Origin: Cryptomeria japonica
Taxonomy: Eukaryota > Streptophyta > Pinopsida > Cupressales > Cupressaceae
NCBI RefSeq assembly: GCF_030272615.1
Contig: NC_081412.1
Span: forward strand, 340,379,370 to 340,443,369
Direction of reading: 5' to 3'
Length of the DNA stretch: 64,000 nucleotides
Part shown: positions 33,439-45,005 of the stretch, piece by piece
Layout: each line of letters opens with the position of its first letter
Numbering within the stretch: the stretch's first letter is position 1
Notes under the pieces: model-generated
What the model saw: the letters and a program-made list of their open reading frames with translations, nothing else
Databases searched by the model: none
What the model was told of the DNA's origin: nothing
Position numbers and translations under genes: made by a program

Positions 33439-36003
33439 TTATTAATTTTTGGGTGATTACTCGGTTTGCACGTTTAATCGCAACTAGGATTCATCGCCTC
33501 TCGCCCTTCCAAAATCGGCAAGACTTCATAGTTTTGATTGACTACGGGCTCAAACGAATTTGTTTTCCTCCTGAGCACCGCAAGGTAAACTTTGTAAGGT
33601 AATAATGTCTTCTGAAATAATAAATCACTTCCTCTCATTCAATCCATGTTTTCAAGATTTTTAAATTAACCTCCAGTTAATAGCTTGATCGATGGTAATC
33701 TTTCCTTTATTTTTCCCTTCTTACCTGGCCAGATGGCTCACAGTTTATTTGCCTGGTCCCTGGTCCAAGATAAGACACCTTCCTTTTTCGCCCAAAAGAG
33801 GCTGTGCATGGCAAAAAAACAAATGGAGGAAGGGCGATGTTGGTTTTCCACGCCTCCTTTCTATTTTCCTTACCACGCCTCCTGAGTTAGATTTTACCAA
33901 GTTACCTGCTGCCATCATATCGTTTTGCTGAAAGTGGTGAAGCAGAGGCGATGACAGGAAGTCGTTTCCTCTTCCTCTTCTTTACCCTTGACTTGAGCCT
34001 CTCTCTCCAACTACGCCTTCTTCCACCATCTTCCCTGTCAACGCCTTGCATGATTTTCTGCAGGTTAGTAATTGAAATAGGGCGATGGATTTTTTTTTTC
34101 TTCACGCCTTACTCCTCCATTCACCCACGTCTACCCTCTGTCCAGCCTCCACGCCCCTCTCCATGGCTGAGAATCGTTCCTATTGGGTGGATAAACCAAA
34201 TCAGCCCTTCACCCTCTGGCTGAGTCGCTGATTGAGTAGGTAGTTTTATGTATTTTTGAATCTTGTTGGCCTAAATCAGCACTAAATCGCCTTCTTCCCC
34301 TTCCAGTGACAGCAATTTAGGAATGAATGGATATTTATATTTGAAAACAACTTATTAGTTTTCATATTTGTGAAGGATCTCTCTCTTCTCCTTCTATTAC
34401 TTCCATATAGATGCTTAATTTGACAATTAGTTGAATGTTGAAATGTTTTGGAAAAAGTTAGACCTGCAGGAGAATGTTTATTCCCTCTACCACGCCTTCC
34501 ATGAAATTTCATTTCTATTTGTCTTTAGAGTCTTGGCTAAGTTGGTAATTCTATTTGTTTTTCAGCTGAGATCGATCCTCTCAGTGTTTGGGTAGGTGAT
34601 TCTTCTGTAACGGAATTTTTCTTCTCCCTGCTGAGTCTAGATTATGTGGGTCATTAGATTGTTATTTTGTTTTAAGATCTTTCGATAAATTTCTTTTTCT
34701 TTTTTGACGAAAGTGTAAGATTGATTAAGTTTGGATTTGATTAAAGTGTGGTTTATAAGATTTCACTATTTTATCTCCGCCGATTATATTGGTACGATTG
34801 ATTAAATACTGGTTTACCAATTGTTAAGGGTATGCAGCTAGCAATTAATTTGATTGATGTATCATTGTGTCTATTTGAGATTTTGTTAAGATTAATTTCT
34901 TATTCAAATTTAGCTGTATCAAATCTTGATTAAGCAAAAACAAAATTCATATATATAAGATTGATTTATTGGAATATTAGAAATGATTTTATACAATTAT
35001 AATAATATTAATCAAGGAGGGGTTAATTTAATTCTCTTGTCTGAAATAGATGCTTATGGAAAAAGAAGTGCTTAATTATGGGTTAACCAAGGAAGGGTGA
35101 TTTTCACCTCCCCAATAGGGTTAAAACTCAACCAAGTAATTTAATTTCTCCCTGCCATAACATATGTAGTTAGTTCAACATACATGCACAGGTTCCATTC
35201 CCACCAATTGGTACCGACTTGCTGGGATACTCTGTCATGAGGGACATGAGCTTATCATGAGCATCGAGAAGCGTAACATTCATTTGGTTGGGCAGATAAA
35301 ATGCCTCCCGGTCATATGTTCGCCTTCTAGTTTGCAGGTTGGAGGTTTGTCCAAGGGCAACGGAGACGATGACACATCCAGAGACAGGGAATTCAGATAA
35401 ATTTTATGTTGTAATTATATGATTCATATTGTTTTTTTTTTGTAAATTGACCAGAATGGTCGCAAGTAAAAGTTATGTAAAAGACCTAAAAGGTCCTATG
35501 ATGAAATGCGACAGAAGGTCGCCATGCAATGTAACTAATAGAAAGAAGAGAGAAAAACTACTAACCCACTAACATGCATCTATCTTTGCATGATTTATTT
35601 TCTATAGATTAATTTTATTTTCCACTGCATGCATGCATGTTCGGATTTAATTTTCAGTTAGTTAATTTAATTATGCATTTTGCATGTTAATTTAATTTCG
35701 TGATAACTCTTTCAACATTATTGTTCCATACATGCACACACTTAATTCGAAATCGTTGAATTTATTTACGACGCATAAATTACAGGTTATGCATGTTGTT
35801 GTATCGCCATGTACACTACTCCGTTTTGCTACGTTGTACTTAGTTTGCATGTTAGATGTGATCCACATAAATGCCAAGTTTCTTTACTGTTTGCATGTCA
35901 GTTACCGTAAACTTTGCATGTGCATTAATGACAAATTTAAGTTAACTGTAATTGTGAGTTACTATGGTGGTTTAACTAGGGTTAGGACAAGCGGGTCCTT
36001 ACA

Positions 36004-36260
36004 GCTATAGGAGGGAATATTTCACCATAACCAATTCCCTCCACCTGAAAATACTCATTTGTGACCAACCATGCTTTATGCTCCTCAACACTGCCATCAA
36101 AGCCCAATTTCTTCTTGAACATCCATTTACATCCAACAGGTTTTCATCCTTCGAGCAAAAAGTACCAATCACATGTACCATTCCTCTTTAATGTAGCCAA
36201 AACCTCATTTATGGCTTCCATCTAGGAATCTACATCATGCATACCCATAGCCTCTCTAAC
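36004..36260 (-). pseudogene. pol: Minus-strand copia reverse transcriptase, N-terminal fragment
   Basis: The minus strand encodes KPVGCKWMFKKKLGFDGSVE and then VEGIGYGEIFPPIA, the opening of copia RT, broken by stops. It stops abruptly at 36004 where LTR-like sequence D begins. The catalytic part of RT is absent from the window, so the element is truncated. Confidence 0.8.
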
Positions 36261-36286
36261 AGTCCTAGGCTCATCAGTGTTAGCAA

Positions 36287-37411
36287 TCAAAGCAAGTATG
36301 CAATTGGAATCCAACAATGAATAACCAAACCTTTCAGATGAATAACCAAATTTGTTAGGTTGTCGCCTATCCAAGTAGACCTCCTCAAATGTTGAGGTTG
36401 AGGTTCTTGCTCTTCTTTAGAACTTTCAGAGTTACTTGAGCTCTCTTCATCATCGGGTCCAACAAGAGTTCGTAGTTCATTTCTCAAAGTAGGTTGTACC
36501 TGAACTACCTCCTTTTCCTATTTTTCTCCTTTCTCTAGTTCCAAATTAACATTGGAAAGTTTTAACTCATGAAAGATCACATATCCACTATAGAGAACCT
36601 TCTCTACAACTAGATCCCAAAACTTGTAACCTTTCACACCAACACCATGGCTGATGAAGATACACTTAATCGCCTTGTTATCCAATTTTGATCTTTCTTC
36701 ACTTTGACACGTGCATATGCCTCACAACCAAAGACTTTGAGATGTCTTAACGAGGGCTTCTTACTAGACCATGCCTCCATGGGTGTTTTATCAACTAGCA
36801 CCATAGTAGTAGATCTATTAATCAAATAACATGCAGTGGCTACATATTCAACCCAGAAATTTTGTTCAAGCCCAACACCACTCAACATACTCCTAGCCCA
36901 AGCTCCATTAGCATTCTATTCATCCTCTTTACAACTCCATTTTTGTTATGGGTTGTATGGAGTTGTCTTGGATCTTTCAATCTCATGGTCCTTACTGAAA
37001 CTGTCGAACTCTACCAAACAAAAATCACCACCATTGTCAATCCTCAAACACTTAATTTTTTTACTAATTTATGATTTTCAACCAAGGATTTAAATTCCTT
37101 AAACCCACTAAAGACTTCAAATTAATTTCAAGGAAATACACAAATGTCCTACTATAATCATCTGTGAAAGAGACAAAATACACAAATCTAAACATCAAAG
37201 TAATATTAATAAGACCAAACACATCTGAATAAATATAATCCAAAATTTCAGAAGACTTATGAAAACTGGAATAAAAAGAAACGCGGTGTTGTTTACCATA
37301 AACACAATAATCGCAAAAGTCAAACTCGAGATTATAGTCATCAAGGCCTTCAATAAGGCACTTATTTTTCAAGGCTCTAGGACCCTTCTCACCAATGTTA
37401 CCAAGTCTTTG
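36287..37411 (-). pseudogene. int: Minus-strand copia integrase
   Basis: From high to low coordinates: zinc-finger end CDYCVYGKQHRVSFYSS (with preceding HQRLGNIGEKG near 37411), core fragments YSDVFGLINITLMFRFVYFV and SFTDDYSRTFVYFLE, then MLSGVGLEQNFWVEYVATAC and HLKVFGCEAYARVKVKKDQN. These match integrase and its C-terminal extension in copia elements. A linker with RRSTWIGDNLTNL sits near 36350-36400. Stops and frameshifts throughout mark it as dead. Confidence 0.82.
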
Positions 37412-37414
37412 GTG

Positions 37415-37950
37415 TCATAACATTGTCTTCTCAACTAAGAGTTTGATCTCCAAAGCATTTGTACCCATAGGTATCCAGAAAATATAACCATCAGATGTAG
37501 AAACAAGAGTTTTCTTCTTTGTTTGATCCGATGGTGAGGATGAAGAATCCAAAGCCCTTCTCTTGGACTTCATAGAATCACTATTCCATTGAATTGTGCA
37601 TGCATCTACCTTATACAAGGTGCCAATCAGAACACCCTTAGCCAACACCATAAAACCTCTTGTCATCTTGCATCCACCACTCAAGAAAACAACCTGCACA
37701 CATGCATCACTCAACTTGCTAACTAAAATTAAGTTTTGTGCCAAACCAAAAAATATGCAAGACACCATCAATCCCCTTCACTCTGTCATTAGGAAATCGG
37801 ATCTTGACTCTTCCATGGCCAACAACCTTCAAGTGAAAGTCATCACCCAAATACACCTTCCCACCATCAAACTCTCCATACTTTGAAAATCAACCTGTGT
37901 GAGAGATCATATGGAAAGAGGCACCTGAATCTATCAACCACACATCTTTT
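37415..37950 (-). pseudogene. pro: Minus-strand copia protease
   Basis: CTKDVWLIDSGASFHMISH is encoded at about 37895-37955 on the minus strand, with an intact Asp-Ser-Gly active site, unlike the plus-strand copia. Downstream lies MVSCIFFGLAQNLILVSKLS, the conserved end of the domain, then a spacer toward integrase. Stops between these blocks interrupt the frame. Confidence 0.8.
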
Positions 37951-37983
37951 GTGCATGTGTTGTCAAGGCTACGACAAAAGCAT

Positions 37984-38763
37984 CTACTTCATCTTGGGAG
38001 GATTTTTCATAGTCATAATCAGGATCAGAGAAATCCTTTTTACCTTTTTTTTCTTCTCCTCGCAATCTTTTCGAAAATGACCAGTTTTGTCATAATTCCA
38101 ATATTTCACCTTACACTTTTTACTAGGAAACTTAGGTCTCCCTGGAGAGTTGGATTTACCCTTCTCATTCTTCTTCTTGTCTTTCTCCATCATTCTACCA
38201 TGAGCAACCAAGGCCTCCTTAGCCATCTCAGAAGATTTGCAACCACATCCTCCATCTCAAAAGTGGTTGTTGTGCTTCCAATGGCCATCACAAGGTGATC
38301 CCATGAGTTTGGAAAAAAACATAATAAAAACATGTATTTTCTTTATCATCAATCTTGATACCAATAGAACCAAGTTGGGCAACTAGCATGTTGAATGCAT
38401 TCACGTGATCTGCAATGAATCTTCCTCCCTCCATCCTAAGAGTTTGCAACTTCTTTCTTAGGAATACCTCATTTACCAAGGATTTCCCCAAATAAATATC
38501 ACCAAGCTTCTTTCATAGTTGAACTGCAGTCTTCTCTTCATTGACATTCAAAAGCATAAAATGAGCTAGATAGAATCTTATCAAATCCTTGGCTTTTTTA
38601 TCATTGTGTCCCATACATCCCATGGTGCAGTTTGGGGTTTTATCAAAGAAACAACAACCCATAGATCTCTATCTACAAGCATATCCTCCATGTTGGGTTT
38701 CCACAACTCAAAATTGCTGCTATTAAATTTCTCCATCTATATTCTACTCGATGTGCTTGCCAT
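37984..38763 (-). pseudogene. gag: Minus-strand copia gag
   Basis: Start ATG at 38763 reads MASTSSRI, a stop, then MEKFNSSNFELWKPNMEDML, the classical opening of copia gag. Farther along comes FLRKKLQTLRMEGGRFIADH. The knuckle KYWNYDKTGHFRKDC has Tyr at the first two zinc Cys positions, consistent with TGT-to-TAT transitions. Several stops occur between. Confidence 0.8.
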
Positions 38764-38869
38764 CACAAAGTCACAACAAGGTTATGAAATCTTTTTCTGC
38801 AAACCTCCCACTAAAACTAGATCAACACAAAAAACCCTTCAACCCAACGACAATAAAAAAACTGGCCAG

Positions 38870-38881
38870 GCTCTAATACTA
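38870..38881 (-). other. Minus-strand copia primer-binding site
   Basis: On the minus strand it reads TAGTATTAGAGC, 10 of 12 matches to the initiator-Met site, one base from the LTR end. Confidence 0.72.
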
Positions 38882-38882
38882 A

Positions 38883-39661
38883 TTGAAAGTAAGCAAAGTG
38901 TGGAAACAATGCTTCCAAATGCTAAATTTAATAGGAGAGTGGATGCAAAAATTTCTTAAAAACCCTTTAACTTCTATAGATTAGATTAACACATGCAAAT
39001 TCACATTTAAACAAATAAAACCATAACACTATATTTGCATGGGAAAACCCTTTTAGGAAAAAAAAACCACACTCCAAAAGCCAAAGCTCAAGTGTATTAT
39101 CAACAACAACCAACAATTACAATACAATGCACAAAGTCAATGCTCTTCAAGAGTAATTACAACAATAAAGAACTCTAGAGAAAATCCCAACAAAAAATAG
39201 CTTTTTAGAAGATATCCAACCTATCATGCAAAATACAAAAAGAAGTTACATATTTATAGAGCTCAACACAAGTGGAAAGTGCTAATGGTTTCCAAAACCA
39301 ATTCACATGCTCAAAAGGTAAGTGGTGTCAAAAACAAGTTGTTATTTCCATGAAACGTTGCACATAGCAACTTTCCAAAGCACTAACTCATGACTCACCC
39401 ATAATGGTCATCTTGCCATATGCAATATCTACCTCACACCACTTGTCAAAAATGAACACCATAAATACCAACTACCAAACAATAAGTCTCCATGACTCTT
39501 ACACCAAATTAGTAATCGTCACAGTAGATAAAAGAAACCGTCATAGTTCCAACATAGCAACACTAGTTCTCTAATTTTTAGGAATTTCAAAGTCTATAAA
39601 AAATAAAATAATTAAATAATAAACATATTAGGACTCTAAGGTTGAGACACCTTAATCCCAA

Positions 39662-39663
<2 letters not shown>
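38883..39663 (-). repeat. Minus-strand copia 5' LTR
   Basis: Minus-strand reading starts TGTTGGGATTAAGGTG and ends GCTTACTTTCA, 781 bp. It contains the copia-type U5 signature (CCTAAAAGGGTTTTCCCATG). Its outer edge abuts a CT microsatellite, so its target duplication cannot be read. No 3' LTR is present because the element is truncated at 36004. Confidence 0.78.
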
Positions 39664-39729
<66 letters not shown>

Positions 39730-39730
39730 G
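39664..39730. repeat. Compound (TC)n(TA)n microsatellite
   Basis: An uninterrupted run of about 22 TC units is followed by about 12 TA units, immediately next to the copia LTR edge. Confidence 0.95.
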
Positions 39731-40382
39731 CTATCTTTCCCTCACACCCCTCTTCTCTCTCCTCTACATATATCTCTCTCTTTCTCTCCCCCTTTGTCTC
39801 CCTCCCTATCCCCCTATCTATCTCTCCCTGTCTCTGCCTTTCTCTTCCCATATACCTCTTTTCTCTTTCTCTTCCCATATAAATATCTCTCCCCCTTTCT
39901 CTCTCCCTCTCTATCTTCCCCTATTTCTCTCTTTCTCTTCATCTCTATTTGTTTGTCTCTATCTCTATCCTCTTCCCTCTCTATCTCTCTATCACTCCAT
40001 ATATCTATCTCTCCATATCTCATCTCCCTCTTCCTCTATTTTTCTCTCTATCTCTCCCTTTCTATCTCCCTATCTCTACCTCTATTTATTTGTCTCCCTC
40101 TTCCTCTCCCCCTCTACCTCCAAACATATTTCCCCTCTCTATCCCCTCTCCCTCTTCCTATACCTCTATACCTATGTATCTCTCCCTATTTATCTCTATC
40201 TCTCTATATTTATTCTTCCATCTCTATCTTGTTATCTCTCCATTTATCTACCTCTTATATATATCACTTCAAATCTCTATCTTTATATCTCTTCAATATC
40301 TCTCCCTCTCAATATATTTATCTATTCCATCTCTATATATTCCTCTCTCTATCTCCATCTCCATCTCTCTGACTCTTTCCCC
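39731..40382. repeat. Long CT-rich low-complexity tract
   Basis: About 650 bp made of variations on TCTCTATCTCTCCC, almost free of G on the plus strand. Long reading frames here in three plus frames and one minus frame encode only Ser/Leu/Pro/Tyr runs or Arg/Glu runs and are artefacts of composition. Such strand-asymmetric pyrimidine tracts can form triplex DNA. Confidence 0.9.
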
Positions 40383-40805
40383 CACATGGTCTTGTTCCTA
40401 ACAGAGCTTTATTTTCTTCCTAATACAAAGGTTTTGCTTCAATTGTGTTTGGATTCTTATGAATGGATGCATAGTTCATTTGTAGTTATCACCTCTCCAT
40501 TTAAACTTTTGTTACACAAACAACATCATTTGCTAAATGGCCTACCAATTGACCCGATGTATTGCACAAATATATGAAAAAACAAATAGACCTTCTATAC
40601 CTCTTTTGCATACCTATCGTACACCAAAGTGCAATTACCAGCATAGCATGATTGAATTAGTGATTAGAGAGTGTAGATTCACCATTTTGAGAGGTAGTCA
40701 ACGAAAGAACCTAGGTTGTCATGTTTGAGAATACATTATATTAACATTGGGTCATGATGGAGCTTCTCCTCAAAATATGGAAGCACCAATGAGTCTTCAC
40801 AAAAA
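40383..40805. other. No feature recognised
   Basis: About 420 bp with short reading frames only. Confidence 0.4.
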
Positions 40806-41050
40806 AAGAACAAAACAAGTCCAACAGAGATTTGAACACTTACAAAATTGGCAGCCCAAAAACAATTATAGTTCAACCTAGCTCTTCACAAAAATGGACA
40901 AAACAAGTCCAACAAAGATTTGACACTTAATGAATTGGCAAGCCAAGAATAAAAATAATTCAACCTAGCTCTTTACAAAAATAGTTCAACCTGGCTCTTT
41001 ACAAAAAATGCTAAACAAGTTCAACAAACTCTTGAAGATTTGTGACCTAT
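40806..41050 (+). repeat. Degenerate tandem repeat, about 88-112 bp units
   Basis: AAACAAGTCCAACA(G/A)AGATTTG recurs at about 40813, 40901 and, diverged, 41013. The linking phrase TTCAACCT(A/G)GCTCTT(T/C)AC recurs between the copies, at about 40871, 40957 and 40984. Confidence 0.75.
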
Positions 41051-41347
41051 CAAGGCTACAAATAAAGATGGTAAGTTGAGTTTATTGATGAAATCAATAT
41101 AATGGTAGGACAGAGCACTTGGTCAAGAGATAGTTCAAAGAAATGCTCTGTTTAACTATAAAGGGAAGGATGCAAATATTAATTTTTAGGAGTTAATTAG
41201 GTTAACACAATTAGTTTTCAGTTTAGATAATTTTCTTTTGTGATAGTTAAGTAGTTCTGCATTGCCTATAAATGAGAATAAAATTGACACCATTCTATCC
41301 TACCTTTAAATTCTGAGTTGACAAATATATCTATTTTTACCCTTTTT

Positions 41348-41495
41348 TGACTAAATTAATTAAAGATTTTAAATTTTGTTTTTCCTTCTCTTTTGTTGTC
41401 TTGTAGCTTTACTGTTTTTTGACTAAATCAATCAAAGATTTTAGATTTTGTTTTTAACTCTATTTTGTTGTCTTGCAGTTTTAATGCAAGTACTG
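41348..41495 (+). repeat. Tandem duplication, about 70-bp unit
   Basis: TTTTTTGACTAAATTAATTA... and TTTTTTGACTAAATCAATCA... both continue through AAAGATTTTA(A/G)ATTTTG and end in TTTTGTTGTCTTG(T/C)AG. The two copies are adjacent. Confidence 0.75.
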
Positions 41496-42300
41496 CAAGT
41501 ACATGGAACTAGCTATTTAGGTATTGAATTCTTGCAACCATTGGTATGGCTTACTGCAGACTCCCTAGTCAATTAATGGAAATGGCTATCCAACATCTAG
41601 AATGCACTAATGTATAAGTTAATCGCATACACTATCACTTATGTATTAGTGAATCCTAGGAGCTGGATAGATGCTTCCTTAAAGGTAACTTATGCTCCAT
41701 ACATGGCTTAGATCAAAATATGCACAGATTTAGAGGTTTTGCTTACTCAAATGTTCGATAGTATGTATCCTGGTCTGGTCTTCTCCAGGGTTGAGGGAAA
41801 ACCTGATCTCTAACGTCTAAGTACAAACATTTCAAATGTAAATAGTGCAACATTTCCAAGGATACTCCTCTCTAGGAAAACAGGACAAGTCTAGATCTCT
41901 TCAAGATGCAGGACAAACAGTTAAAACTATAAATAGTCCAACACTTCCAAGCACATACTATCTAATTTTGGAATATCCACGTTATAAGTTATAACTATAT
42001 AGGTTCTGATACATTCAGGTCAAACTATCAAATACTAATAAAGAGAGTAGCATTAAGTAATCAGATTCATGCTTTTAAATAAATAGGCGATTACAAAAAG
42101 TACTAATCTGTATCTGATTTCCTTAGAATTAAGGATCATGTAACATGAGTGTGTGTACCGCATAATTGATTTTGAGATGTACCAAAATAGTAGTCCAAGA
42201 GTGTCATATATTGTTATGAATGTATGTTGCAAACCTTATTCAATTTATTAGTAGAAGTCGATGGAACTACCTTTCCAGATCTCCATTTTGTCACATTCGT
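41496..42300. other. No feature recognised
   Basis: About 800 bp of AT-rich sequence before the hAT target duplication. No gene or RNA seen. Confidence 0.4.
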
Positions 42301-42324
42301 GTTCCAAGCATAGATGAAACACTC

Positions 42325-42475
42325 GTAGAGTACTCGGCGAGTTTCAAAAACTCACCGAGTTTTTGAGCTCTGCGATTTTTTACGACTTTAACTCACAGCA
42401 AAAACTCGCCGAGTAATCGCTAAGTTTTTTGCAAAAACTCGGAGAGTTTCTTGCAAAAACTCGACTAGACTAAAA
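42325..42475. repeat. hAT subterminal ACTCG repeat region
   Basis: At least eight ACTCG/CGAGT words in both orientations, including AAAAACTCGCCGAGT and GGCGAGTTTCAAAAACTC. In hAT elements such subterminal motifs are typically transposase contact sites; that role is inferred here. Confidence 0.65.
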
Positions 42476-42654
42476 AAAGAGGCACAAACATGTGAAAAAA
42501 TAATTTTATTTTATTTTTTCAAGTCAGTTTCATTCTCTTCATCAGAATATACACATGAAATATAACATTTAAGTATAAGTGGCATTTCAATATGTCTTTT
42601 TCCTTTCTTATACTTTATAACACACCACACCTTTATAAAATAATAAAAAGAACT

Positions 42655-42745
42655 TCAAGGGGCGCTGCCCCTTGACCTCTTGACCCTGCAAGGGGCATCG
42701 CCCCTTGACCCCAACTTGGGGGCGCTGCCCCCAAACCCCCTTCGA
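42655..42745. repeat. Array of three G/C hairpins in the hAT element
   Basis: Three short inverted repeats sit in tandem: GGGGCGCTGCCCC, GGGGCATCGCCCC and GGGGGCGCTGCCCCC, separated by about 25-30 bp of TTGACC-containing spacer. They stand out in an otherwise AT-rich region. Confidence 0.85.
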
Positions 42746-43109
42746 AAAATATGAGAGGAAACTGCGCTGATGGAAGTAGGGAAAATTTAACCTTCGAGTC
42801 TGATTAGGCTCCATATAACAACATAATTAGCATTGAAGAAATCTTGGTATTATACATTTTAGAGTTGAAAGTTTGAAACTATGAGTATGAATGATGAAAT
42901 TTCAAATATTGCGCGTTTGTAGATCTCCACCAAGATCTAGACCTATCTCTCTACCCCTCTTTTTCTCACCCTCAAACCTTAGTGAGGGGTGCTACTTTCA
43001 ATCTAATTTTAATTTGCAGATGCTTGGTGGCAAAGTTGGGGTGGAAATACCCCAAATCTCAAAAAATTTGCCCTCAGAATCTTATGTCAACCTTGTAGTT
43101 CATCTAGTT

Positions 43110-43555
43110 GTGAGCACAATTAGAGCTTGTTTGAAGCCATCGACACGAAGAAGAGGAGCAAGCTAGCTCAAAAACACCTCAATGACCTTGTCTTTGTGCA
43201 ATATAATCTTCGATTGCGCGTAAGGAAGGTAGAGGAAGTAGCAGGTGGTCCACTTGACTTGGATGATATAGATCCTTACAGTGATTGGACACCACAGAAG
43301 CAGCCTCCATTGTTTTCTGAGGATGACAACACTGATTTGGAGAGGCAAGCTATGGAGGAGGGGGGTGGATTTGGTTTCACGCTGGATGACATTGAGGAGG
43401 AAGACGATGAGGATGAGGATTCATTGCCAGTGCAACAAGCAGGTGGAGACATAGCTTCATTCAGGATGGAGGATGAGCCAGCCATACCGAGCGAGGAGGC
43501 ACAATCATGCCCACGACTTCTAAGACTAGACCCTCTAGTTTTACCTCTCCCCTAA
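43110..43555 (+). pseudogene. hAT transposase C-terminal remnant
   Basis: The frame reads N, stop, S-LFEAIDTKKRSKLAQKHL and then NDLVFVQYNLRLR. This is the conserved C-terminus of plant hAT (DUF659-type) transposases, part of the dimerisation region; the stop sits where the family has Trp (TAG for TGG). After it comes an acidic tail, LDLDDIDPYSDWTPQKQPPL and then EEEDDEDEDS, ending at a TAA at 43553-43555. No ATG is needed because this was an internal exon-like segment; the catalytic DDE part and BED finger are missing. It cannot act as a transposase. Confidence 0.82.
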
Positions 43556-43889
43556 TTTTGGCTAGAGTTGGGAAGAGGAAGTTGTAATTGTAATTTGTAA
43601 TGATGTATTTACTTTTGGTTTTACAAGAACTATTTACTATTTTGCTTCCAGCCATCAGCATTCCTCATGAGGATGCGATTTTGTAGACACTTTGCATTTA
43701 AATATATCTAGAATCAGCTTGTTTTTTTTGTGTTATCATTGATTGACTCATTGGATGCATCTTCTCATTAAATTTTGCAAAAAAATGCATTTTTTATTAA
43801 AATTAAGCGTGTTTTTACGTTGCTGAGTTTTTTTCGCAAGGGCTTGGCGAGTCGAGCCGAGTCGCGAGTAGTCCAACCATGGTTCCAAG

Positions 43890-44841
43890 AGCCACTCAGT
43901 TTGGATTTTACATTGCAATTCTATTCAATTGAATTATTTATGCTGGCTTTGGAAACTTCTTAAAGATTGAACAAAAAATAACAATCAAATTTCAAGTTGT
44001 GCACAATAGGATATTCAAAAAAACATAAAAAAAATGAGAAAAATGGCTTACACTTTGTCAATGCTAGGATATATTTTTCACATTTTACCATTAATGAAGC
44101 ACCTCTAAACTTATTCCTCCTACGTGTCTTCAACATTAAGTTGTCATATATAATCGGCTATGATGTAAGTTATATTCTTTTCAAATGAAATTACTCATAC
44201 ATTACATCTAGACTATAGTTTGATAGAGAAGTTTCTTCCTTCCGATCATTAAAGCGTTGATACAAATGATATATAAAAACAAATAGGGGTTTTTCATCCC
44301 ATCTAAAAGGCATGAGAAAGGATAAATTAGTATCCAAAAACCATTCGCAAGCATAGCATGTCAGAAACCAAAGTACAACAACATGATGCACATTGTTAAA
44401 AACACGATTAATAGTGTAATCTTATCATGAAACCTTATTCAAATGGTCAAGACACAATGACGATCCTACCAAACTCAGATATACATGCAACTTGAATAGG
44501 CTCTGCTGCTAAAGTTTGTATTTGAACACTGTACACGTCATCTATCTTTTTGAATCTCTGACCTTCCGTCTCCTTGTCTTTTCCGTCAGATCAGCTCAAA
44601 GTCATTTTCACAAGTTCATATAACAGTTGGATCAGGGTTCACCATAGAAACTTATCTTCCCCCAGTTGAAATTTATCACACCCAAAACACTTGAGCTCCT
44701 GTTTAAAGTGCAATTTCGAATGCATCAAAAGAGTACCATCATGCCACAGAAAATACTTCCAACAGAATTATTTCCTCAAAAACTAAAAGATAACCCCGTA
44801 TAGAAGCCAGTTAGATAAAAAAGCGTCCACAGAAAAATTCC
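43890..44841. other. No feature recognised
   Basis: About 950 bp of AT-rich sequence on the far side of the hAT element, with short reading frames only. Confidence 0.4.
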
Positions 44842-45005
44842 AAAAACTCAGCTTTGAGAGCCATCATAAGTTGCTACCAGCATCCAGTATGCCACCCTTT
44901 CAAACAACTCTGAGAGAAAGAAGAAACGGCCTAGCATGGTTGCAAAGAATTCAGCTGTGCAGATCGTAATAAGTTCCCATCAGGACCCAGTATGCCACCC
45001 TTCTT
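44842..45005 (+). repeat. Tandem duplication, about 102-bp unit
   Basis: The phrases A(A/G)(A/G)A(C/A)TCAGCT, AATAAGTT and CCCAGTATGCCACCCTT-like sequence occur in the same order at about 44842-44900 and 44944-45003. Diverged but clearly related. Confidence 0.65.

Larger units (their letters stand above)
31371..36003 (+). mobile_element. Probable long LTR or LTR-element fragment (D), with an inverted LTR inside
   Basis: The left end starts TGTAGTACCCCTCCCCGATT and the right end finishes AAGCGGGTCCTTACA, giving TGTA...TACA ends like a gypsy LTR. The right end abuts a copia RT frame at 36004, so the right boundary is an insertion junction. However, the 5-mers outside the ends (aaagt on the left, gctat on the right) do not match, and the left flank is not the continuation of that RT. 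The left side must therefore be rearranged or deleted. No coding motif was recognised at 31371-31970 or 33439-36003. The small reading frames around 33690-34220 have no recognised homology. Confidence 0.5.
42309..43881 (+). mobile_element. hAT-family DNA transposon, internally deleted
   Basis: A 1573-bp element is flanked by a perfect 8-bp duplication gttccaag (42301-42308 and 43882-43889), the hallmark length for hAT. Terminal inverted repeats are imperfect: left CATAGATGAAACACTCG against CATGGTTGGACTACTCG read inward from the right. Subterminal regions are dense in short ACTCG/CGAGT words (42325-42475 and 43820-43870), as hAT transposase binding regions often are. Only the last part of a transposase gene remains (43110-43555), so the element must have relied on a full-length relative. 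Confidence 0.88.

Noticed and set aside
33685-34223. Overlapping short frames with GC-richer sequence
   Set aside because: No homology recognised, frames overlap on both strands, and the segment lies inside LTR-like element D.
31366-36008. Calling element D a solo LTR with target duplication
   Set aside because: The flanking 5-mers aaagt and gctat do not match and the two flanks belong to different sequences.
39642-40577. Long plus-strand reading frame of 311 codons
   Set aside because: It is translated microsatellite and CT-rich sequence (Ser/Leu/Tyr/Pro runs); open in several frames at once because of composition.
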